A stretch of DNA of 5,542 nt, from positions 1-5,542 of the forward strand of contig JAKSQE010000091.1 in the NCBI GenBank assembly GCA_024404295.1, given 5' to 3'. The first letter of the stretch is position 1. Every line of letters starts with the position of its first letter. The notes beneath the pieces are model-generated. The model was given only the letters and a program-made list of their open reading frames with translations, did not search any database and was not told where the DNA came from. Source of the DNA: Oscillibacter sp. (lineage in GTDB: Bacteria > Bacillota > Clostridia > Oscillospirales > Oscillospiraceae). This document shows positions 1 through 4,837 of the stretch, in pieces. The translations under genes and the position numbers were made by a program.

Positions 1-314
1 ATTCCGCAAAAATTGCCACCGCTTTGGCAGTGGCCGGTTTTGCCGGAACCCCCCTCCACGCTTGCGGCATTTCCGCCATCACCGGCGTTCTCCGTGCCGG
101 CGGCGATGTGACCTGGGCCACGGTGCTGGACGTCGTTCCCCAGTGGCTGGTGGCCATCCCCCTGACCGCTCTGGCAGCTTTGGTACTGAAAGCCGGCTGC
201 TGGCCCATTGCCATTGCCATGCAGATGGAGTCGGTGGTGAAAACACCCCTTTGCTTCCACCGCATCAACAGTGGAAAGTGGATCAATGACGTCACGAGAG
301 GAAGCGACAAATGA
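1..314 (+). CDS. MATE family efflux transporter, C-terminal part (5' truncated by window)
   Basis: Only the last 103 residues are visible (reading frame begins at base 3). MATE proteins are 12-helix inner-membrane antiporters that export drugs or metabolites using Na+ or H+ gradients. The diagnostic piece is the family-typical stretch GVLRAGGDVTWATVLDVV, followed by a hydrophobic helix (PQWLVAIPLTALAALVL), a second hydrophobic stretch beginning WPIAIAMQ, and the usual short cytoplasmic tail ending in SGKWINDVTR. The tail matches the way many Firmicute MATE proteins end (helix, then a W-R/N-SGKW-type basic tail), so the 3' end looks intact. Its stop codon overlaps the start of the downstream methyltransferase in an ATGA arrangement, which implies co-transcription and translational coupling. 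The substrate cannot be deduced. An in-frame TTG at 24 is not a believable start; the gene simply enters from the left. Confidence 0.85.
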   Translation, partial: SAKIATALAVAGFAGTPLHACGISAITGVLRAGGDVTWATVLDVVPQWLVAIPLTALAALVLKAGCWPIAIAMQMESVVKTPLCFHRINSGKWINDVTRGSDK

Positions 315-1132
315 GTTTATTCTGCTGTCCCATCTGCGGTGCGCCGCTGATGCGGGAGGAGCGGGCCTACCGCTGTCCATCCGGTCACAATTACGATATC
401 TCCAAAGAGGGATATACCCATCTGCTGCCTGCCAACCAAAAGCATTCTGCCGCCCCCGGAGACGACAAGGGCATGGCTGCCGCACGGCGGGATTTCCTAT
501 CCAAAGAGTATTATTCACCGTTGTTAAAAACTCTTTGTAGTCAGATTTTGTCTCTTTCCGGCGATTCTCCGGTGATTTTGGACACTGGTTGCGGAGAGGG
601 ATACTACACCGCAGGCATCTTCCAATCTCTCCGCGCCGCAGGGAAAATGCCCCAAATGGCCGGTATAGATATCTCAAAATCCATTCTTCGCTATGCGGCA
701 AAACGAGAAAAGGGAATCGAATTTGCCGTGGCCTCTTCCTATCATCTGCCCATTGCGGACCAGAGCATTGACATTCTGCTGAACTGTTTTTCCCCTCTGG
801 CATTGGAGGAGTTTCAACGGGTGTTGAAGCCCGGCGGTTATTTTCTGTATGTCGTCCCTGCCGCCCGGCATTTGTGGGAACTCAAGCAGGTGCTCTATGA
901 CGAGCCTTATCTGAACGAAGAGAAGGAAACGCCCTATGATGGGTTTGACTACGTTTCTATCGTACCGGTAGAGGGGATCATGGACCTTTCCAGTCAGGAA
1001 GATATCCACGCATTATTCCAGATGACACCGTATTACTGGAAAACGCCCAAATCCGGTTCCCAGCGGTGGGCTGCTTTGCAGCAGCTTGCCTGTCGTCTGT
1101 CCTTCCGTATCCATATCTTCAAAAAGCGCTGA
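311..1132 (+). CDS. rlmA: RlmA-type 23S rRNA (guanine-N1)-methyltransferase
   Basis: Predicted SAM-dependent methyltransferase acting on N1 of a guanine in hairpin 35 of 23S rRNA (G745 in the E. coli RlmA(I) type, G748 in the Gram-positive RlmA(II)/TlrB type); cytoplasmic. The 273 residues match the usual family length. A zinc finger opens the protein: C6-x2-C9-x12-C22-x3-H26, the same Cys3His spacing as in RlmA. The conserved lead into the fold follows (DISKEGYTHLLPANQK, 29-44; DDKGMAAARRDFL, 51-63). SAM motif I is DTGCGEGYY (91-99), the acidic end of strand 2 is GIDISK (118-123), and the FSP...LKPGG segment (160-176) is the RlmA version of motif IV and the post-motif region. ATG at 311 is preceded by GAGAGGA with 8 nt spacing and overlaps the transporter stop. 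Pairing with an exporter is suggestive of antibiotic tolerance, since TlrB-type methylation affects tylosin binding, but which G is modified cannot be read from the sequence. The stop codon lies inside the terminator stem. Confidence 0.9.
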   Translation: MSLFCCPICGAPLMREERAYRCPSGHNYDISKEGYTHLLPANQKHSAAPGDDKGMAAARRDFLSKEYYSPLLKTLCSQILSLSGDSPVILDTGCGEGYYTAGIFQSLRAAGKMPQMAGIDISKSILRYAAKREKGIEFAVASSYHLPIADQSIDILLNCFSPLALEEFQRVLKPGGYFLYVVPAARHLWELKQVLYDEPYLNEEKETPYDGFDYVSIVPVEGIMDLSSQEDIHALFQMTPYYWKTPKSGSQRWAALQQLACRLSFRIHIFKKR

Positions 1133-1158
1133 AAGGCTAAGCCTCTCAGCGCTTTTCT
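1121..1158. terminator. Bidirectional intrinsic terminator between convergent genes
   Basis: The arms AAAAGCGCTGA (1122-1132) and TCAGCGCTTTT (1146-1156) are perfect 11-base complements. An inner AGGC/GCCT pairing closes a small TAA loop. The flanking A-run on the left and T-run on the right give a U-tract on either transcript, so it can end both the methyltransferase operon (plus) and the DUF4349 lipoprotein gene (minus). The methyltransferase stop codon (1130-1132) is part of the left arm, and the lipoprotein stop lies only a few bases past the right arm, so the genes share the element with almost no spare DNA. Confidence 0.9.
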
Positions 1159-1159
1159 C

Positions 1160-2080
1160 TTATTTCTTATCTTCTGTCTGGTCTTCTGTTCCCTTTGGGG
1201 CCAGTCTCTTTCTGCGTACCTTGCGTACCACATTCCAAACAACAATGAGAATGACCGCCAACAGCACGATCCACAACCAGCTATAAGCAAGCGCCACAGC
1301 CAGGTCCTCCATGCCGTCGCCAAAGTTTCGCAAGCCCTCCGACAGTGCATTGCCCAACCGCTGTCCAAAGGTCAGCGGTGCGATCTCCGTGTTGGAGAGA
1401 CGATACACCTCGTTCAGATCCACATTGATGGTGGAATAGTCCACCAGAGCGTCGTAATGCCGCATGGTGCCGGAGAGATTGTCGATCTGCCACTCCGTTT
1501 CAGAGATGGCGGACTCCAACGAAATAATATCCTCCATAGCCTTTGCCTGGCGCAGCAGTTCCTGCAGCCGCTCCAGCTTGATCTTCTGCGTCTCCAGACG
1601 GCCCTGGGTGTCATAATAAACTTCTGTAATGTTTTCCTGATTGGTATTGCACCAGGTCAGGTGTGCCACCTCTCCGGCCTGATCCAGAAAACTCTGGAAC
1701 TGCTTTGCCGGAACACGAATGGTGTAGTTCGCCCAACTATATCCGCTGCCACGGTCACCCACCGTGCTGTTTTCAAAATAACCGCCGCAATCGTTGGTCA
1801 AATCGGTCAGTGCCTTTACCGCTTCGTCGAAGGAAGTGGTCTCCAGAGAGAGATTTGCCGTATAGATCAGTTTCTGATCCGCCAGAACATCCATCGGACT
1901 GCCCATTGCGGAGTCTCCATAGCTGGCATCATAGGAGCCTTCCATCTCTTCTGTCATCGGTGCCTCCATCGGTGCCATAGGCATGGTTGCCTCCGACTCA
2001 TTTTTGTAAGAGCTGCCGCAGGCCGCTAGGCTCAGCACCAACATTAGGGTCAGCGCCATCGCAAAAAGTCTTCTCTTCAT
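1160..2080 (-). CDS. DUF4349 domain-containing lipoprotein
   Basis: A 306-residue envelope protein with no known enzymatic role. It begins with a lipoprotein signal peptide (basic MKRR, hydrophobic core, lipobox LAAC with the lipidated cysteine at 21). A methionine/proline/acid-rich linker follows (about 30-65, including MPMAPMEAPM). The DUF4349 domain spans roughly 68-285: it starts DQKLIYTANLSLET, continues with the DCGGYFENS segment (97-105) and the IRVPAKQFQSFLD segment (121-133), and has a helical, probably coiled-coil middle (about 160-203, LETQKIKLERLQELL then SLESAISETEWQIDNL). A transmembrane helix near the C-terminus (about 261-284) is followed by a strongly basic tail (VRKVRRKR), so the tail should be cytoplasmic and the protein held at the membrane at both ends. 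The start is supported by AAAGGAGG at 2090-2097, 9 nt upstream. It appears monocistronic, with its own promoter and a shared terminator. Function unknown; a sensory, scaffold or envelope-maintenance role is only speculation. Confidence 0.88.
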   Translation of the reverse strand: MKRRLFAMALTLMLVLSLAACGSSYKNESEATMPMAPMEAPMTEEMEGSYDASYGDSAMGSPMDVLADQKLIYTANLSLETTSFDEAVKALTDLTNDCGGYFENSTVGDRGSGYSWANYTIRVPAKQFQSFLDQAGEVAHLTWCNTNQENITEVYYDTQGRLETQKIKLERLQELLRQAKAMEDIISLESAISETEWQIDNLSGTMRHYDALVDYSTINVDLNEVYRLSNTEIAPLTFGQRLGNALSEGLRNFGDGMEDLAVALAYSWLWIVLLAVILIVVWNVVRKVRRKRLAPKGTEDQTEDKK

Positions 2081-2117
2081 CCCAAGGTTCCTCCTTTTTC
2101 CGGTTTCTCACACCGAA

Positions 2118-2146
2118 TTTATAAAATTAGACGAATGCATTGTAAA
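2118..2146 (-). promoter_or_regulatory. Sigma-A-like promoter for the DUF4349 lipoprotein gene
   Basis: Read on the minus strand, TTTACA (2146-2141) and TATAAA (2123-2118) each match the consensus at 5 of 6 positions and are separated by exactly 17 bp. The predicted transcription start is near 2111, giving a short leader of about 30 nt that contains the AAAGGAGG ribosome binding site. Confidence 0.65.
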
Positions 2147-2161
2147 AAAGTTCCCGCCCTA

Positions 2162-2190
2162 TTGTGTTTTCTCTATACAAATAGTAAAAT
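2162..2190 (+). promoter_or_regulatory. Sigma-A-like promoter for the FMN alpha-hydroxy-acid dehydrogenase gene
   Basis: TTGTGT (2162-2167) and TAAAAT (2185-2190) are separated by 17 bp. The -10 box is good (5 of 6) and the -35 box weak (3 of 6), which could mean activation by a regulator or modest basal expression. It lies back to back with the promoter of the divergent lipoprotein gene; the two -35 boxes are only about 15 bp apart. The ribosome binding site AGGAGG follows at 2208-2213. Confidence 0.5.
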
Positions 2191-2222
2191 GGGAATACCA
2201 TACATATAGGAGGTCTTCCCCC

Positions 2223-3242
2223 ATGACGTATCAGGAGATTATTGAACAAGCTCGTGGCAACGTTGGCCCTTACTGCAAAGCCTGCCCCGTATGCAACGGT
2301 ATGGCTTGTAAAAATACTGTTCCCGGCCCCGGTGCAAAGGGCAGCGGTACCGGTTTCATTCGGAATTATCAAAAATGGCAGGAACTGTGTGTCAATATGG
2401 ACACCATTTGCGAAAATAAGCCCGTGGACACCTCTTTTGAGCTGTTCGGCAAGAAGCTGTCCATTCCCGTATTTGCCGCTCCCATCGGTGCCATGAAGCT
2501 GCACTATGGCGACAAGTATGACGATCTGGCATATAACGATCTGTTGATCTCCGCCTGTGTGAGCGCCGGCATTATGGCCTTCACCGGTGACGGAACCAAC
2601 CCAGATGTGATGGTCGGTGCAGCCAAGGCACTGCAGGCTTATGACGGCTGTGGCATCCCCACCATCAAGCCCTGGAACATCGATCTGGTTCGTGAGAAGA
2701 TGGCTCTGCTGGAGCCCGCCAATCCCTTTGCCGTGGCAATGGATATCGACGGTGCAGGCCTCCCCTTCCTGAAAAACATGACGCCTCCTGCCGGCAGCAA
2801 GACTGTGGAGGAGCTGAAGGAAATTGCTCAGATGGCCGGCCGTCCCTTCATTCTCAAGGGCATTATGACCGTCCGTGGTGCGCTGAAGGCTCTGGAAGCC
2901 GGTGCCAGCGGCATCGTGGTCTCTAACCACGGTGGCCGTGTGCTGGATCAGTGCCCCTCTACTGCAGAAGTTCTGCCCGCCATTGCCGACGCAGTGGGCG
3001 GCAAGATGACCATCTTCGTGGATGGCGGTATCCGTACCGGTATGGACGTGTTCAAGGCTCTGGCTCTGGGTGCCGACGCGGTTCTGATCGGCCGTCCCTT
3101 CATCCCCGTGATCTATGGTGGCGGTGCCGAGGGTGTTCAGGTCTATGTTGATAAGCTGAAGGCCGAGTTGGAGGACACCATGGCCATGTGCGGTGCGCAT
3201 TCTCTGGCAGAGATCAACCGCTCCATGCTCTTCGGTTTCTAA
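2223..3242 (+). CDS. Alpha-hydroxy-acid oxidizing protein (FMN-dependent dehydrogenase family) with N-terminal Cys cluster
   Basis: A 339-residue TIM-barrel flavoprotein of the FMN-dependent alpha-hydroxy-acid dehydrogenase family (glycolate oxidase, lactate oxidase, LldD). Family marks: IPVFAAPIGAMKLHY (81-95) for the FMN-binding PxxxAP strand; LKGI with K212; SNHGGR (234-239) carrying the catalytic base H236 and the substrate-binding R239; and the FMN phosphate segment DGGIRTGMDVF (267-277) through GADAVLIGRP (283-292). Two things are atypical. A cysteine cluster, C18-x2-C21-x2-C24-x4-C29, precedes the barrel and could bind a metal or an iron-sulfur cluster. The usual QLY tyrosine position appears to be TIK (147-149), and the GRRE-type arginine after strand 4 is not evident (DIDGAGLPFLKN instead). 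FMN binding and hydride chemistry are therefore well supported, but the substrate is not; calling it lactate oxidase would overreach. ATG at 2223 sits 9 nt after AGGAGG. It is a single-gene unit with its own promoter and terminator. Confidence 0.88.
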   Translation: MTYQEIIEQARGNVGPYCKACPVCNGMACKNTVPGPGAKGSGTGFIRNYQKWQELCVNMDTICENKPVDTSFELFGKKLSIPVFAAPIGAMKLHYGDKYDDLAYNDLLISACVSAGIMAFTGDGTNPDVMVGAAKALQAYDGCGIPTIKPWNIDLVREKMALLEPANPFAVAMDIDGAGLPFLKNMTPPAGSKTVEELKEIAQMAGRPFILKGIMTVRGALKALEAGASGIVVSNHGGRVLDQCPSTAEVLPAIADAVGGKMTIFVDGGIRTGMDVFKALALGADAVLIGRPFIPVIYGGGAEGVQVYVDKLKAELEDTMAMCGAHSLAEINRSMLFGF

Positions 3243-3256
3243 TCTGAATGACGGAA

Positions 3257-3295
3257 AGGTCTCCTGATTCGTTACAGAATCGGGAGACCTTTTTT
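3257..3295 (+). terminator. Intrinsic terminator after the FMN dehydrogenase gene
   Basis: A 14-bp stem (3257-3270 with 3277-3290, one T-G wobble) closes a 6-nt GTTACA loop and is followed directly by a run of six Ts (3290-3295). It is a strong rho-independent terminator for the plus-strand gene. On the minus strand the same hairpin is followed only by TTTCC, so it may give weaker termination for the convergent DUF3842 gene, for which I see no better terminator in 3296-3355. Confidence 0.9.
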
Positions 3296-3355
3296 ACGGT
3301 CTAAATGGCGGGCTGTGGGCGATTTCCCTGCCATGGCTCGCTTTCTTTCCACGGT

Positions 3356-3793
3356 TTAATTTTCCGTCAGTTTGTTTATTTCCTCGCCCAGCAGCTTGAT
3401 CGCCTCGTCTAAATAGGTCTGCATGGTCTGTGCCGGTCCGATGGCCAGCTTGATCCGACATTTTTGAGACGGCAGAAGGATCTTCACTGCGTCACTCCCG
3501 CCAATGGCTTCCGCCATAGCCGGTGTGACCTCACCCAAAAGACCGTTGGCGCACAAAATGGCGATCGGTCCCAAAATGATCTGCACCCGCCGGGCATTAT
3601 AAACAATGGCATTTTCACCGGTGGCACCGTCATTCGCTCCACCCTTTAGCATCGCTGCGGTCGCTGCGCTGTTGGTTCCCAAGGCGCGAATTTGCAATTC
3701 CGGATAGGTGTGTCGAATTCGCTCCGTCAATGCACGGCCTACGCCGCCGCCCTGTCCGTCGACCACCGCTACCATAATCTCCGCTGCTTTCAT
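3356..3793 (-). CDS. DUF3842 family protein
   Basis: A 145-residue soluble protein of a family found widely in Clostridia, with no established function. The N-terminus is a Rossmann-like beta strand and glycine-rich loop (MVAVVDGQGGGVGRAL, 7-22) resembling a nucleotide- or dinucleotide-binding loop. It is followed by the family signatures ALGTNSAATAAMLKGGAN (37-54), GATGENAI (56-63), GPIAILCANGLLGEVTP (75-91) and SDAVKILLP (100-108). The alternation of strands and helices suggests a small alpha/beta fold. I chose the ATG at 3793 because it has AGGAG 8 nt upstream; the longer version from a GTG at 3817 would put the ribosome binding site inside the coding region. The gene is transcribed away from the lar genes, so any functional link with them rests on divergent neighbourhood only. 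Confidence 0.82.
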   Translation of the reverse strand: MKAAEIMVAVVDGQGGGVGRALTERIRHTYPELQIRALGTNSAATAAMLKGGANDGATGENAIVYNARRVQIILGPIAILCANGLLGEVTPAMAEAIGGSDAVKILLPSQKCRIKLAIGPAQTMQTYLDEAIKLLGEEINKLTEN

Positions 3794-3814
3794 GGATCGT
3801 TCTCCTCTTCGCCA

Positions 3815-3835
3815 CACAGTCTGCCAAATACTGTG
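3815..3835. repeat. Short inverted repeat in the DUF3842 5' leader
   Basis: CACAGT (3815-3820) and ACTGTG (3830-3835) are perfect inverted copies separated by 9 nt. They lie between the predicted DUF3842 -10 box and its ribosome binding site. The element could be an operator half-site pair or a small mRNA hairpin; six-base arms also occur by chance, so this is tentative. Confidence 0.3.
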
Positions 3836-3853
3836 GTGTTGTTCCTTTGCTCC

Positions 3854-3882
3854 ATCATATCATTTTTCGTCCTCTTCATCAA
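3854..3882 (-). promoter_or_regulatory. Sigma-A-like promoter for the DUF3842 gene
   Basis: Read on the minus strand, TTGATG (3882-3877) and TATGAT (3859-3854) are separated by 17 bp; matches are 4 of 6 and 5 of 6. The predicted start near 3847 gives a leader of roughly 55 nt. It is divergent from the lar promoter at 3911-3939, the two -35 boxes being about 28 bp apart. Confidence 0.55.
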
Positions 3883-3910
3883 CAGAAACTTCGCATCTAA
3901 CGTTGGTTCC

Positions 3911-3939
3911 TTGACTTTTTGCTTTGCATCTGCTATGCT
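3911..3939 (+). promoter_or_regulatory. Sigma-A-like promoter with extended -10 for the lar operon
   Basis: TTGACT (3911-3916, 5 of 6) and TATGCT (3934-3939, 4 of 6) are separated by 17 bp. A TG at 3931-3932, one base before the -10 box, makes it an extended -10 promoter. Transcription is expected to start near 3946, about 130 nt before the larE start codon, leaving a long structured leader. Confidence 0.65.
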
Positions 3940-3945
3940 GAAAAA

Positions 3946-4078
3946 AAGTCTGAAGACTTGCAAGATCCAGAAGGATCGCCGTTTTTGATGATCGTTTTTA
4001 TTCTATTGCGCGGTTGAAGCCGTGCCATGTGTCAGAAGGCATACCGGAGTGGTATGTCTTTTTTTGTTAGGAGATTCT
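3946..4078 (+). promoter_or_regulatory. Structured 5' leader of the lar operon, candidate attenuator or riboswitch
   Basis: This gene-free stretch holds a series of predicted hairpins: AAGTC/GACTT with a TGAA loop (3946-3959), GATCC/GGATC with an AGAA loop (3964-3977), GCGCGG/CCGTGC with one G-U pair and a TTGAAG loop (4008-4025), and then an intrinsic terminator (4036-4065) just before the ribosome binding site of larE. A possible competing pairing, GTGCC (4022-4026) with GGCAT (4038-4042), would break both the third hairpin and the terminator stem, as expected of an antiterminator, though it is short. I do not recognise a known riboswitch or T-box consensus. Premature termination as a way of controlling the NPN cofactor genes is an inference from this layout. 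The larE ribosome binding site AGGAG is at 4069-4073. Confidence 0.5.
4036..4065 (+). terminator. Intrinsic terminator inside the lar leader
   Basis: The arms AAGGCATACC (4036-4045) and GGTATGTCTT (4051-4060) pair over 10 bp with one G-U wobble around a GGAGT loop and run into a T-tract (4059-4065). It ends 13 nt before the larE start codon and there is no gene upstream on this strand that it could serve, which points to attenuation of the lar operon rather than ordinary end-of-gene termination. Confidence 0.75.
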
Positions 4079-4815
4079 ATGGAGCTTCGTTCTTTTTTTG
4101 AAGATCACCCCGCCGGGGCCTTGGCTTTTTCAGGCGGCACAGATTCCGCCCTGCTGGTCTGGGCAGCGGCGCAGTATGGCTCCAACTGGCATGCTTATTA
4201 TGTAAAAACACCATTTCAGCCTCTCTTTGAGTTAAACGATGCGGAAACGATCGCCGCGCTGTGTGATCTCCCCTTGCATGTGATCGAAGCAGATCCTCTT
4301 GCGGATCCTGCGATTTCCTCCAACCCCTCGGATCGTTGTTATTACTGCAAGCACCTGATCTTCCGCGCCATCGCCCGGCAGGCTGCCGCCGACGGGCATT
4401 CGCTGCTGATCGACGGCACCAACGCATCCGATCTGGAAGATGACCGCCCCGGCATGAAAGCTTTGCGCGAGTTGTCCGTTCGTTCTCCCTTACGGGAATG
4501 CGGAATCACCAAGGCGGAAGTGCGGCGGCTGAGCCGCGAAGCAGGCCTTCCCACCTGGAATAAACCTGCTTACGCCTGTCTTGCCACTCGGATACAAGAG
4601 AAGATCTGGTGCGCATCGAGCAAGGGGAAGCCCTGCTCCACGAGTTGGGCCTGCGGGATTTCCGTCTGCGTCTGCGCGGCGAGGCGGCTTTGCTCCAATT
4701 CACAGAAGCGTCTGCACCTCTGGTGCAAGAAAAGCAAGCTGAAATTTTTGAAATGCTGTCTCCTCTTTTCTCGCAAGTTCATTTCGATTCTCAATTTCGC
4801 AAACCATCCGATTAA
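4079..4815 (+). pseudogene. larE: LarE, NPN-cofactor sulfur transferase (three-cysteine type), frameshifted by deletion
   Basis: LarE activates the carboxylates of the LarB product with ATP and converts them to thiocarboxylates. The N-terminal 172 residues (4079-4594) are clearly LarE: the PP-loop SGGTDS (18-23), DRCYYCKH (85-92), DGTNASDLEDDRPG (112-125), and NKPAYACLATRI (161-172). C87, C90 and C167 form the three-cysteine set of the iron-sulfur type LarE; the L. plantarum sacrificial enzyme, as I recall it, has W and A at the first two positions and its single cysteine one residue earlier. After ATRI the reading frame breaks. The expected P-x-G-x-x-[IL]-T loop is missing, and the rest of LarE resumes one frame over at about 4597 (EDLVRIEQGEALLHELG ... 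FRLRLRGEAALLQF) and stops at 4815. The family spacing implies about 19 nt lost. ATG at 4079 follows AGGAG by 5 nt. The gene is probably non-functional if the sequence is right; an assembly error is the main alternative. larB begins 22 nt after the original stop. Confidence 0.85.
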
Positions 4816-4837
4816 CAGGAACATCGAGGTATCTGTC

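Noticed and set aside
1457..2029. A 190-codon plus-strand open frame opposite the DUF4349 gene.
   Set aside because: It is antisense to a gene with a signal peptide, lipobox, transmembrane helix and ribosome binding site; its own translation shows no domain and it lacks a convincing ribosome binding site.
2127..3200. A 357-codon open frame on the minus strand opposite the FMN dehydrogenase gene.
   Set aside because: It lies almost wholly antisense to a clearly real gene, gives a His/Gly/Thr-rich translation typical of reading the complement of GC-biased codons, and has no family motif.
3296..3355. A dedicated terminator for the DUF3842 gene.
   Set aside because: Only short imperfect palindromes such as GCCATGGC occur and none is followed by a T-run on the minus strand; the neighbouring hairpin at 3257-3290 is the best available candidate.
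3793..3817. A longer DUF3842 protein starting from GTG at 3817.
   Set aside because: The extra eight residues are encoded by the ribosome binding site region of the ATG at 3793 and do not resemble the family N-terminus.
3946..4066. Known riboswitch classes (T-box, fluoride, NiCo, preQ1, yybP Mn, ykkC) in the lar leader.
   Set aside because: I could not find the conserved core sequences of any of these by eye; a covariance-model search would be needed to exclude them properly.
4585..4610. Programmed ribosomal frameshifting in larE.
   Set aside because: A frameshift alone would not restore the missing P-x-G loop residues, and no clear slippery heptamer is seen at the junction; a deletion explains both the missing residues and the frame change.
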